Of a stretch of 13,838 nucleotides of DNA, positions 6,657 to 13,706 are shown in pieces. Location: contig JAUWBH010000165.1 in NCBI GenBank assembly GCA_030605085.1, forward strand, positions 1 through 13,838, written 5' to 3'. How positions within the stretch are numbered: the first letter of the stretch is position 1; every line of letters starts with the position of its first letter. Source of the stretch: Promethearchaeota archaeon (GTDB taxonomy: Archaea > Asgardarchaeota > Lokiarchaeia > Sigynarchaeales > SOKP01). Made by a program: the position numbers and the translations under genes. A model generated the notes under the pieces. It did not search any database, was not told where the DNA came from, and saw only the letters and a program-made list of their open reading frames with translations.

Positions 6657-7118
6657 ATGGTTGAAAAGGAAGAATTTACAAGATCTAAAAGATCAAGCTT
6701 ATCAAGAATAACTGTAGGTTTAGATGATTTTGATTATAAAGTAGTCAACAAAATGGCGAAAAACCGAAACTTACCACTTTCAGAAGCAATGAGAATGATT
6801 GTCCACCAGTGGATTGAATATAACCCAGATCTTTTAAAAAAAAATTATGGTGTAGATTTTGGAGAAATCACGGAAGAAATTAAATATGAGACTACAGAAA
6901 TTTCTTTGGATAAATCTTTGAACCCATCTGAAAAGATTATCATTAAAGAATTACCTGAATTTTTTGAAATAGTTGACGAGGTTAGTATAAAGGATCTTGC
7001 TGAACACTTTGGAACCAATGTTAAAACTGTTAAAAAGATTATATTTACTCATGGTAAGGAAATAAAAAAAACTGGATTGGATTTAAAATTTAAAGAAGGT
7101 AGTATTTACAAAAATTAA
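6657..7118 (+). CDS. Ribbon-helix-helix DNA-binding protein with C-terminal HTH
   Basis: The preferred start ATG 6657 gives 153 residues beginning MVEKEEFTRSKRSS. The in-frame ATG at 6540 would add 39 hydrophobic residues unlike a DNA-binding protein and lies upstream of the likely TATA box. Residues 15-58 read SRITVGLDDFDYKVVNKMAK followed by NRNLPLSEAMRMIVHQWI, which is the strand-helix-helix layout of MetJ/Arc-type repressors that insert a beta-ribbon into the DNA major groove as dimers. Residues about 98-132 (EFFEIVDEVSIKDLAEHFGTN and VKTVKKIIF) form a helix-turn-helix-like second module. Residues 60-97 are an acidic linker. The likely role is a transcription regulator; the target is unknown, possibly its own promoter or the divergent gene. 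Confidence 0.75.
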   Translation: MVEKEEFTRSKRSSLSRITVGLDDFDYKVVNKMAKNRNLPLSEAMRMIVHQWIEYNPDLLKKNYGVDFGEITEEIKYETTEISLDKSLNPSEKIIIKELPEFFEIVDEVSIKDLAEHFGTNVKTVKKIIFTHGKEIKKTGLDLKFKEGSIYKN

Positions 7119-7219
7119 AGTTCCAGCACATATAATTGTAATTCTTACTATATTTGTAATCAAACCATATCTGTAAATTAAATTTGGATTCTTATAAATA
7201 GTAGATAATCTCTAAATGT

Positions 7220-7228
7220 AAAAAAAAA
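7220..7228 (-). terminator. Oligo-T terminator after the zinc-ribbon membrane protein
   Basis: Nine A residues on the + strand give T9 on the minus transcript, 18-26 bases past the stop of the gene ending at 7246. Confidence 0.4.
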
Positions 7229-7245
7229 TTAAATTTTAAGGATAA

Positions 7246-7815
7246 TTATGTGAGTTTTGATCCACAATTTGGGCAAAATTGAGCGTCTTGTTCAAGTTGA
7301 TGACCACAATAGATGCAAAAATTCAAACCTGTTGATGGTATAGGGGCATCAATTTTTTTGACCGTAGGTACATAATCAGCTGAAGGGATATAGGCTATTT
7401 TTTGACCGAGTTCAATTTCTCCAGTATCGGGATTAAAACGATAAATGATTTTACCATTATCTCTTAAATCAGCAAGGACACGGAGCAGATCGCTTGGTTT
7501 TATGCCTATTTCAAGAGCAATATGCTCGAGTTTATATGTACCCTGATTTCCTCGGTCTAAAAGTGCATTCATAACTGCCTTTTTGTATTTTCTATTGGTA
7601 TAAAGTTGATGAAAGGCGCCAAGTATTACAAAAAATGCGGGAATAAACAACCAAAAACCCCAGTTTAAAAATCCTATAATGTGTATATTCAATGCTCGAA
7701 AAATCAAGGATAATATGGCAAAAATAAGTAAAAACAATCCACAAACGAAACTTCCCTTAACAGCCTTATATTTTTTCTCAGAATAATATCTGTCTTTATA
7801 TTTATTATTTGTCAT
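7246..7815 (-). CDS. Two-TM membrane protein with winged-helix-like domain and zinc ribbon
   Basis: This 189-residue protein was not recognised as a named family. Residues 21-43 and 48-70 are hydrophobic membrane spans joined by a short turn, with a Lys/Tyr-rich N-terminus on the probable cytoplasmic side. Residues 77-127 (AVMNALLDRGNQGTYKLEHI, then ALEIGIKPSDLLRVLADLRD) have the helix pattern of a winged helix, ending in a hairpin IIYRFNPDTGEIEL. The C-terminus is a zinc ribbon with C167-x2-C170 and C181-x2-C184. The start ATG 7815 directly precedes MTNNKYKD. This domain set is typical of uncharacterised Asgard membrane proteins; it could sense or bind nucleic acid or protein at the membrane. 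T9 follows the gene. Confidence 0.65.
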   Translation of the reverse strand: MTNNKYKDRYYSEKKYKAVKGSFVCGLFLLIFAILSLIFRALNIHIIGFLNWGFWLFIPAFFVILGAFHQLYTNRKYKKAVMNALLDRGNQGTYKLEHIALEIGIKPSDLLRVLADLRDNGKIIYRFNPDTGEIELGQKIAYIPSADYVPTVKKIDAPIPSTGLNFCIYCGHQLEQDAQFCPNCGSKLT

Positions 7816-7949
7816 TTTATATTCACTTAAAGTTATAGTAAGGTAAATACATTTTAAAAAATATGTAGTCCAATATTTAAGTTTTTAAACAACGATAAGA
7901 TTGAATCCTATTGTTTAAAAGATATCAAATGTTTAAATCTTTTTCTTAA

Positions 7950-8882
7950 TTAGATTTTCAATATCAAATTATTTTTTCGTTCAATCTTATTTTCCACTTC
8001 TAATTTAATCAAATGACTCTCAACAATTGGAATGCCTGGAAATATCTGTGCTTGGTTGTTTTTATAATATAATTTCGATAACTCTATAATTGTACGGGGC
8101 TTTTTGTTTAAGTTTTCTAAAATAATATCGTCTTTAATCGTAATCTTATTGCGGATTTGATTAATTCTTTTTTTTATATTATAAAACTTATTTCCATGGG
8201 ATGGATAAATGTATTCAATGGGGAGTTTTTCTACTTTTTCCAAACTTGATAAATATCCTATAGCCCCTCCTGAACTGGGTGAATACCAGGCGGTCCCGAA
8301 CTCACCAATGAGGTCTCCAGAGAGTAGGAACTTGCGATTAACTTCATAAAAAGATGTATGCCCTGGTGCATGCCCAGGTGTAGTTAAAACCTTAAACTCA
8401 TAATTGCCCAATTTTAAGATATCATTATCTTTAATAGTCTGAATATAAGCGTTTTCTGGGAGCTGGGACATTGAACAATATGATTTAAAAAATTCGTTTA
8501 TATCCTCATTCCCTCTAAAAGCTAAAGAATGTTTCTTTAATAAATCCATATCAAAAGACTTATTCAATAAATCAATATTTAACGCACTCTCTTTTTCAAT
8601 CTCGTTAATGATGATTTTAACATCACTGGGATTAATTTTTTCGTAGATTGCGTCCATAGCTCCCATATGATCAGGATGTGCGTGAGAAATAACGATGGTG
8701 TGAATATCATCCAATTTTAACTTTAATTCATCTAGTTTCCTGAACAGCTTTCTCGCAAATTTTTTTAAGCCACACCCTACTTCGATTAAAATTAAACCAC
8801 TTTCATCTTTTATGACAAAAACATTAGCAGAAGCAGGCCACATTGATTTATTAGCTTTTAAGAAAAAGAAATCTTTGTTCAT
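7950..8882 (-). CDS. Metallo-beta-lactamase-fold hydrolase, LACTB2-like
   Basis: This 310-residue, cytoplasmic dinuclear metal hydrolase has the full motif set: H67-A-H69-P-D71-H72 (SHAHPDHMG), H171 in TPGHAPGH, D190 in LSGDLIG and H229 in YPSHG. The N-terminal MBL domain covers about residues 1-235. Residues about 236-310 are a helical, winged-helix-like tail (TIIELSKLYYKNN and IVESHLIKLEVENKIERK), the arrangement seen in LACTB2-type proteins, some of which hydrolyse thioesters or cut RNA. The sequence cannot decide between thioesterase, glyoxalase-II-like and nuclease activity. The start is ATG 8882. It is divergent from the flavodoxin-ferredoxin gene, with 144 bases between. Confidence 0.85.
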   Translation of the reverse strand: MNKDFFFLKANKSMWPASANVFVIKDESGLILIEVGCGLKKFARKLFRKLDELKLKLDDIHTIVISHAHPDHMGAMDAIYEKINPSDVKIIINEIEKESALNIDLLNKSFDMDLLKKHSLAFRGNEDINEFFKSYCSMSQLPENAYIQTIKDNDILKLGNYEFKVLTTPGHAPGHTSFYEVNRKFLLSGDLIGEFGTAWYSPSSGGAIGYLSSLEKVEKLPIEYIYPSHGNKFYNIKKRINQIRNKITIKDDIILENLNKKPRTIIELSKLYYKNNQAQIFPGIPIVESHLIKLEVENKIERKNNLILKI

Positions 8883-9026
8883 TAATTTTTTTTAATTAAA
8901 GAAAGGACAATAATTTTTGGATTCAAATAACATCGTTTAAAAAAAAGTTTATATTCAAATTTACAAATAAATAGATTATTAAATTACTTTTTATTTTTTC
9001 TAAAAAACCAAAAAATTTGAATATAT

Positions 9027-9815
9027 ATGAGGACAACTCTTTATTATTTTTCAGGAACCGGCAATTCGTTGAAAGTTGCGAAGGACCTATCTGAAAAGAT
9101 AGATGATTGTGAACTTGTACCAATTGCTAAGATTTGGAATAAGGATCATCTTACTTCTACTAGCGAAAAAGTGGGTTTGATTTTTCCTCTTTATTATTTT
9201 GGGCTACCTAAAATTGTATTCGATTTTGTAAATAAAATAGAACTTGATAAAACAAATTATTTATTTGCTGTAATAACAAGAGGCGGTGATATGGATGGAG
9301 TGCCTCTGCAACAGTTAGAGCAGATTCTAAGAGAAAAATCGAAAACTCTAAGTGCGGGGTTTTTTATTACTATGCCCAACAATTATATTTTAGTGCCTGA
9401 TTATACTCCAGAAGAGCAACAGAAAAAAATGTTTGCAAAAGCAGATGCATTAATTGAAAATATCTATGAATTTGTAAAAGAAAATAAAGAAAACTTTGAA
9501 TTAGATGTTACGGGAAAAAAAACCAGATCTTTCGAGAGAATGAATACAATATTTCACAAAGGGATTTACGAAAATGACAAATTCTTTTTTGCCGATGAAA
9601 ATTGTAATGTTTGTGGCATATGCGAAAAAATTTGTCCTGTAAAAAATATAATACTTGTAGAAGGTAAGCCACAATGGCAACATCAATGTCAACAATGTTT
9701 AGCTTGCATTAATTTTTGCCCTGAAAAATCTATTCAATACGGCGAAAAGACTATAGGAGCAAGAAGATATCAACATCCTGAAGTTACAGTTAAAGATTTA
9801 ATAAACCAAAAGTGA
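9027..9815 (+). CDS. EFR1-type flavodoxin/ferredoxin fusion protein
   Basis: This 262-residue electron-transfer protein joins a flavodoxin domain to a two-cluster ferredoxin. The FMN-phosphate loop is YYFSGTGNSLKVA (residues 6-18), followed by the flavodoxin strands GLIFPLYYFGLP and LFAVITRGGD. Residues 188-235 hold two 4Fe-4S motifs: C193-x2-C196-x2-C199-x3-C203-P and C221-x2-C224-x2-C227-x3-C231-P. This is the layout of the EFR1 family found in anaerobic bacteria and archaea; partners are not known from this window. It implies an anaerobic, ferredoxin-based metabolism. The start ATG 9027 sits directly before RTTLYYFSG, as expected for the family. It is transcribed away from the MBL hydrolase. 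Confidence 0.9.
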   Translation: MRTTLYYFSGTGNSLKVAKDLSEKIDDCELVPIAKIWNKDHLTSTSEKVGLIFPLYYFGLPKIVFDFVNKIELDKTNYLFAVITRGGDMDGVPLQQLEQILREKSKTLSAGFFITMPNNYILVPDYTPEEQQKKMFAKADALIENIYEFVKENKENFELDVTGKKTRSFERMNTIFHKGIYENDKFFFADENCNVCGICEKICPVKNIILVEGKPQWQHQCQQCLACINFCPEKSIQYGEKTIGARRYQHPEVTVKDLINQK

Positions 9816-9880
9816 TTAAAACCCTTATTGATTGAAACTAATAAAGGTGTTTAATAGGGTAATCTGCAAATTCGAAAAGC

Positions 9881-10462
9881 TTATAGGTCCTTAATGATAT
9901 CCGGTTTTAACGATTCAAGAAATAATTTAGTGGCTCCTATAAAAGCTTCTTTTACATTTTTTCCTGTTTTTGCCGAAGTTTCATAATAGGGAATCTCTAA
10001 ATTTTGATAAACGGGATACCTCTTAGCTAATAATTTCGTATAATTATGCGCATACTCATAATTTATTGCTCTTAATTCTTCCAAATCAACTTTATTTCCA
10101 ATTAGAACAGTTGGAATTAATGAAACTTTAGCACTATTATACATCTCATCCATCCAATTGTCTAAATCTTTGATTGTACTTTCTCTGGTTAAATCAAAAA
10201 CCGCAATGCAGAGCATAACACCAATATAAAAGCCGGGTCTTACAGATTTAAAATGTTCTTGTCCCGCAAGGTCCCAAATTTGAAGTTTAACCTTCTTATT
10301 TTCGATCTGAACTGTTTCCATATAGAAGTTAGCACCAATGGTCATAAGATATGAGGTTTGGAAAGTATTTTTTGTGAATCTCTCGATAAGGCTTGTTTTG
10401 CCAGTGGCTCCGTTCCCAATAAAAACAAGTTTTACTAAATAACCCTTATCTATAGGAATCAT
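9881..10462 (-). CDS. Ras/Rab-like small GTPase
   Basis: This intact 193-residue G domain binds and hydrolyses GTP as a molecular switch. Motifs: G1 G16-N-G-A-T-G-K22-T-S24; switch I Thr41 (MTIGANF); G3 D64-L-A-G67-Q68-E (WDLAGQEHF, with the catalytic Gln); G4 N123-K-V-D126 (GNKVDL); G5 S163-A-K165 (ETSAKTG). All key residues are present, so it should be active. There is no C-terminal cysteine for prenylation, as in most Asgard GTPases, and no N-terminal membrane segment, so it is soluble or membrane-recruited by a partner. The start is ATG 10462. A 22-base inverted repeat (10509-10530) overlaps its probable TATA region. It is divergent from a second GTPase at 10675. Confidence 0.93.
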   Translation of the reverse strand: MIPIDKGYLVKLVFIGNGATGKTSLIERFTKNTFQTSYLMTIGANFYMETVQIENKKVKLQIWDLAGQEHFKSVRPGFYIGVMLCIAVFDLTRESTIKDLDNWMDEMYNSAKVSLIPTVLIGNKVDLEELRAINYEYAHNYTKLLAKRYPVYQNLEIPYYETSAKTGKNVKEAFIGATKLFLESLKPDIIKDL

Positions 10463-10508
10463 AATAAAATTAATTATAGATATCGTAATCTTGATAAATC
10501 AATTTTAT

Positions 10509-10530
10509 ATTATATTTTACAAAATATAAT
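10509..10530. repeat. Inverted repeat in the promoter region between two GTPase genes
   Basis: Ten-base arms ATTATATTTT (10509-10518) and AAAATATAAT (10521-10530) flank AC. It lies 47-68 bases upstream of ATG 10462 and overlaps the likely TATA element of that gene. A related half-site, TAAAATATAA, recurs at 10574-10583 on the side of the second GTPase. It may be an operator; AT-richness makes chance possible. Confidence 0.4.
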
Positions 10531-10674
10531 TTTTATGGATACAATTAAAGAAACTTATCTGCAGTTTAAAATGTAAAATATAAGTTAATTTTATTATGAA
10601 ATATTTAAAATAGAGGATTAGTACTAAAAATCTAGTTTTAAAAAAATGTTAATAAAAGTTAATCGTCTATAATT

Positions 10675-11181
10675 TTGAAAAAACAAATCCTCTTTAAAAT
10701 TTTAGTTGTTGGAGATGGTAATGTCGGAAAAACTTCGCTTGTTCATCGTTATGTGGATAGAGTATTTATAGATACAACTACGATGACGATTGGAGTAGAA
10801 TTTCTCTTAAAGAAAATCCAATTTGAAGATGTAACATGTCAGCTCCAACTGTGGGACATCGGAGGACAGTTGAGATTCAGGCACATGGTTAACAAATATG
10901 TACCTGGTGCAAAAGGTGCGCTATTGCTATTCGATGTAACAAATATGACTAGTTTTGTAAACATCGCAAAATAGGTACAACTTTTTAGACAGAGCAAAAT
11001 TACTCTACCAGTAATGCTCGTAGGTACAAAATGTGATTTGGAAGAATTCGCAATGGTTAAAGATTATTACGCAAAATTGACTAAAAAACATCTTAGTATG
11101 ATCGATTATATAAAGACATCGGCTAAGTTAGGACTCAATGTAGATGTAGTTTTTGAAATTTTAGCTAATAAAGATGAGTAA
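10675..11181 (+). pseudogene. Ras-like small GTPase interrupted by an in-frame TAG
   Basis: The frame codes a complete G domain of 168 positions from TTG 10675 to TAA 11179-11181, broken only by TAG at 10972-10974 (position 100). Before the stop: G1 G13-D-G-N-V-G-K19-T-S21, switch I Thr38, G3 D61-I-G-G64-Q65 (WDIGGQLRF, with Leu where Glu is usual). After it: G4 G117-T118-K-C-D121 (Thr for Asn, as in some family members) and G5 T148-S-A-K151. The stop falls in SFVNIAK*VQLFRQ, where small GTPases commonly carry Trp (the neighbouring GTPase has NWMDEM), so TGG to TAG is the likely change. The first 99 residues alone lack G4 and G5 and would not bind guanine specifically. The protein ends right next to the tnpB element and is a little shorter than usual. 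Confidence 0.85.
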
Positions 11182-11184
11182 GAG

Positions 11185-11350
11185 TTGAACTACCACTCCT
11201 TAAAAGGCGTGGATTCATAGTCCCTACGATTCTATTAGAATCTTAGACACTAAAGGATAGTTCTCTACCCTAATATCATCAGTTTCGTGATTTTCGTGAA
11301 TGTATTTCTTTAAGATGTTAATGCTTCCCACCACATCTCGATCTTGCTTG
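11185..11350 (-). ncRNA. Putative omega-RNA (right-end guide RNA) region of the tnpB element
   Basis: TnpB proteins use an RNA made from the 3' part of tnpB and the right end of the element, with the guide copied from flanking DNA. By that rule the scaffold would lie here, include the 11193-11212 hairpin, and continue past 11185 so that the guide is the antisense of the last codons of the interrupted GTPase (about 11165-11184). The upstream limit is arbitrary; no transcript evidence is available from sequence. Confidence 0.3.
11193..11212 (-). repeat. Right-end hairpin of the tnpB element
   Basis: CCACTCC (11193-11199) and GGCGTGG (11206-11212) pair with one mismatch around a TTAAAA loop. 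The motif matches the left-end hairpin, differing mainly in one stem base and loop length. It lies 8 bases inside the proposed right boundary. Confidence 0.65.
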
Positions 11351-12477
11351 TAGCCACATTTAGAACATTTGAAAGTCCTATCATTAGGTTTTACTCTCTC
11401 ATCACAAATGGGACAAGTAGAAGATGTATGGGCTTCGTTAATTAGGATTAACTTAATTCCAAACTCTTGACATTTGTTTTCAAGTTTCCTAAGGAATATA
11501 TTATAAGACCAGAAATTCTGAATTATTTGATTGATTTTCTTTTTATTTCGATAATGCTCTGGGATGTTAGAATCTCTGATACCTTTTAGGTCTCCGATAA
11601 TGACCTTAAAAACCCTATATTGTTCTAGCTTTCTAAACAAGTGAGCGATGATATTGTTTAGGTAATTATGGATTTTTCTCTTGCGTTTCAAATAGAGTCT
11701 TCTAATTCTCTTGGTAGAATATCTATTATTCTCTGTTTTTGCTAGTGCTTGATAATAGGCAATCTTTTTTGATATTTTCAGATACTCTTCAAAAATATGT
11801 TCCGACTCATAAGTGAGATTAAAGTCCTTAGAGCTTCTGATATAGACACTCATATATCGCTTGATTCCCAAGTCTATGGAGCAGATATTCTCTTCCTTAT
11901 AATCTATTGGGTTTGGCTCTACTGCTTCCGATTGATAGGCATAGAATTTCTTGATATAAGGAACGTATTTAATCTCCACTTGAGATTGCTTTCCTTTCCA
12001 TTTTCTAACTCCGTTATACTTGATCTTGAGCAAACTTTTTATTCCGTATTTCTCTTTTAAGTCTTTAGAGCAAGAAATATGGATATAGTCCTTATCTATA
12101 CGATAGCAATCGTTTCTACAAATCAATAGCCTGGGTAAGGTTTCGTTGGTCTTGTAATTCTTAAAATAAGTTGGAATCGAGACTTTATGTTCTACACTTT
12201 CCGATTTGAGAGAGTTCCAAAAGGATTGCCACGACTTGTCCAATTTCTTGAGAATCTGTTGGGAATACGCAGAGCCTAATGCTTTATAGAGTTCGTGAGT
12301 CTTGAGTTTCTTACATTGTTTGGAATAAGAGGGACTCTTTTTCTCTTTATCGAAAAATGCCTGTCTTCTATGATAGTTTTCCACGTTCCAGATGGCACTA
12401 GATCGGACTAACATAATCTTTAGAATCCGTTGTTGTGCCTTAGTAGGCTTCAATTCTAAGGTATTAGTCCGAAGCAT
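11224..12477 (-). CDS. tnpB: TnpB, RNA-guided endonuclease of an IS200/IS605-type element
   Basis: This 417-residue protein is the Cas12-related nuclease that cuts DNA matching its guide RNA. The N-terminal HTH/wedge region starts MLRTNTLELKPTKAQQRIL. The RuvC-like core has D202 in CSIDLGIKRYMS (RuvC-I), the region VIIGDLKGIRD (G295-D296, RuvC-II) and DRDVVGSINI with D379/D381 (RuvC-III). A zinc ribbon lies between them: C355-x2-C358 and C371-x2-C374. In RuvC-II the usual Glu of 'viEdL' is Gly. E348, in NEAHTSSTCP, is a candidate replacement catalytic acid. The reading frame is intact and of normal length. The start is ATG 12477, 18 bases from a perfect palindrome in the leader. There is no tnpA beside it. 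Confidence 0.92.
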   Translation of the reverse strand: MLRTNTLELKPTKAQQRILKIMLVRSSAIWNVENYHRRQAFFDKEKKSPSYSKQCKKLKTHELYKALGSAYSQQILKKLDKSWQSFWNSLKSESVEHKVSIPTYFKNYKTNETLPRLLICRNDCYRIDKDYIHISCSKDLKEKYGIKSLLKIKYNGVRKWKGKQSQVEIKYVPYIKKFYAYQSEAVEPNPIDYKEENICSIDLGIKRYMSVYIRSSKDFNLTYESEHIFEEYLKISKKIAYYQALAKTENNRYSTKRIRRLYLKRKRKIHNYLNNIIAHLFRKLEQYRVFKVIIGDLKGIRDSNIPEHYRNKKKINQIIQNFWSYNIFLRKLENKCQEFGIKLILINEAHTSSTCPICDERVKPNDRTFKCSKCGYKQDRDVVGSINILKKYIHENHETDDIRVENYPLVSKILIES

Positions 12478-12494
12478 TATAAATAATGAGTCAT

Positions 12495-12508
12495 TTTAAA
12501 CGTTTAAA
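12495..12508. promoter_or_regulatory. Perfect 14-base palindrome in the tnpB leader
   Basis: TTTAAACGTTTAAA lies 18-31 bases upstream of the tnpB ATG. Each half is a TATA-like TTTAAA. It could be the promoter element, a binding site for a dimeric repressor, or both. A second perfect palindrome lies a few bases further upstream. Confidence 0.4.
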
Positions 12509-12519
12509 TATGTGGAGTG

Positions 12520-12533
12520 TCATTAATTAATGA
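12520..12533. repeat. Second perfect 14-base palindrome in the tnpB leader
   Basis: TCATTAATTAATGA lies 43-56 bases upstream of the tnpB start, between the first palindrome and the left-end hairpin. Two perfect palindromes this close together suggest a regulatory region, though base composition favours chance palindromes. Confidence 0.35.
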
Positions 12534-12553
12534 TTTAATTGAGCAAAATTCGT

Positions 12554-12573
12554 CCCACGCCTAAAGGCGTGGG
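12554..12573 (-). repeat. Left-end hairpin of the tnpB element
   Basis: CCCACGCC (12554-12561) and GGCGTGGG (12566-12573) form a perfect 8-bp, GC-rich stem with a four-base loop, about 19 bases inside the proposed left boundary. It is far more GC-rich than its surroundings and matches the right-end hairpin. Such structures are the binding sites of the TnpA transposase in this class. Confidence 0.75.
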
Positions 12574-12654
12574 CTTTCTTTTGCTTTATGTGGTAAAAAT
12601 ACTGGAATAATTTGTTGTTATCTAGTTATTATCAAATATAAATTTTTTAAAAAT

Positions 12655-13443
12655 TTACTTATATTTTTTTATAAATTCCTTGAGTGGCGTAAAATATTCG
12701 TCTTTATAAGAAAAAATGTCATTATGCCCTGCGCCTTCAATTAACACTAATTTCTTTTCTATATTTTCAGGAATAGCATTAAAGATAACTTGCGCTTCGT
12801 TGCTAGGAATAATCCAATCCATTGTACCGTGAATAATCAACACAGGTTTTTGAAATTTCTCGATTCTCGTATCATTTGAATATTCCTTTAATGCTTCAGG
12901 AGTGATATCAGACCCCCTTACTCTAAATAACCTTGTCATCATATTATATGCGCTACCAAATCCGCTTTCAAAAATAATTCCACGGACATCGTTGGGATTG
13001 TGAGAGCCAATTTCTGCAGCGCAGACGCTTCCAAGTGAGCGCCCTTGTACAAACAATGAATTATCTAATCCATTTTCGTCAATCCATTTTTTAAATTCGT
13101 TATAAATTGGTAGTGCGTCCGTTATTAAGCTGCTATATTTAGGATTCCCTGAACTATGACCATAACCTCTAAAATCAGCAACAGCTAAATTAACTCCACA
13201 TTCAAAAAATTAATCGGTAAAGTAGTGATATTCTAGAGCAACTTCTCCGTTTCCATGGAATAATAAAATTGAAGGAAGATTTTCGTCCTTAAGAAAATAA
13301 TAACCTCCAATTAGAATATCCTCATTAATTTGAAAATTTAATACTTTGATATTTTGTGGTAAATCACTTGGAATTGAGGTTTTTCTTGGATAAAACACTA
13401 CATTTGATATTCTATCATCATCAATAAACAAATCTTTCTCCAT
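12655..13443 (-). pseudogene. Alpha/beta hydrolase (serine peptidase/esterase-like) interrupted by TAA
   Basis: The frame from ATG 13443 to the stop at 12655 encodes 262 positions broken only by TAA 13212-13210 (position 78). It has the family order: oxyanion loop LLFHGNGE (61-67), the strand and turn VADFRGYGHSSGNP (88-101), nucleophile elbow G134-R-S136-L-G138, acid D209 (IIHGTMDWIIP) and H240 (EGAGHND). It resembles cytosolic FrsA/BAAT-like or Bem46-like hydrolases (ABHD13/ABHD17-type); the substrate is unknown. The stop falls in HYFTD*FFECGVNL, where a hydrophobic residue is expected; TTA (Leu) to TAA is a single change. A TTG at 13056-13054 could start a 133-residue C-terminal piece, but that would lack the oxyanion loop. 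All catalytic residues survive, so the lesion is recent or a base-level error. Confidence 0.85.
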
Positions 13444-13687
13444 TTTTAAACATTAATCTCATTTACTTAAAAAATTTGCTCAATTTGTTTGTTGTATTTT
13501 ACAAATATGTATCTCTAAAGAAGAAAAAGAAATAACTTATTTAATAAATTGAATAAAAAATAATTTTATGTTTATCCTTAATTAGTTTTTTCACTTTGAT
13601 TTTACTCGTGCAAAAGGCTGAGAATCCTTAAAACAAGTAAATGCAGAGTGAGATTGCTACTTTCCATTTAGTAGATAAATAAAAAAT
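13444..13687. other. Intergenic region without a recognisable gene
   Basis: This stretch precedes the interrupted hydrolase and follows the stop of the last gene. The part at about 13600-13670 is less AT-rich, with scattered CTGA and GTGAGA motifs. It has no tRNA cloverleaf, clear C/D-box pair or ORF beyond 13 codons. It likely holds the hydrolase promoter. Confidence 0.4.
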
Positions 13688-13697
13688 AAAAAAAAAA
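13688..13697 (-). terminator. Oligo-T terminator after the last gene
   Basis: Ten A residues on the + strand, next to another six-A run, give T10 on the minus transcript, 10-19 bases past the stop at 13707. Confidence 0.45.
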
Positions 13698-13706
13698 TAA
13701 AGATTT

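Larger units (their letters stand above)
11185..12592 (-). mobile_element. IS200/IS605-type element carrying tnpB only (IS1341-like)
   Basis: The element has one gene, tnpB, and imperfectly matching subterminal hairpins at both ends, as single-strand-transposing IS200/IS605 elements do. Reading in the tnpB direction, the left hairpin is CCCACGCC-TTTA-GGCGTGGG and the right one CCACGCC-TTTTAA-GGAGTGG. The boundaries are proposed by analogy with IS608: a TTAC lies just outside the left end (GTAA at 12593-12596 on the + strand) and TCAA ends the right side (TTGA at 11185-11188). They are inferred, not proven. No Y1 transposase (tnpA) is present, so movement would need one in trans. It sits between the interrupted GTPase and the interrupted hydrolase. 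Confidence 0.75.

Noticed and set aside
8923..9123. Minus-strand open frame upstream of the MBL hydrolase
   Set aside because: It overlaps the N-terminus of the well-supported EFR1 gene and has low-complexity content.
9816..9880. Possible terminator hairpin (ACCCTTATT with AATAAAGGT)
   Set aside because: The stem has a mismatch, the alternative pairing is equally weak and no T tract follows.
10972..10974. TAG read as pyrrolysine in the GTPase, prompted by the methyltransferase gene nearby
   Set aside because: The site aligns with a Trp-like position of small GTPases, no pylS/pylT or MtmB/MtbB/MttB-type gene is present, and the hydrolase nearby is broken by TAA instead. A single-base nonsense change or error is simpler.
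11797..12060. + strand open frame inside tnpB
   Set aside because: It is antisense to the RuvC region of TnpB and shows no independent features.
13600..13670. Less AT-rich stretch considered as a C/D-box or other small RNA
   Set aside because: A CTGA is present, but there is no matching C box (RTGATGA) at suitable spacing and no stable fold could be drawn.
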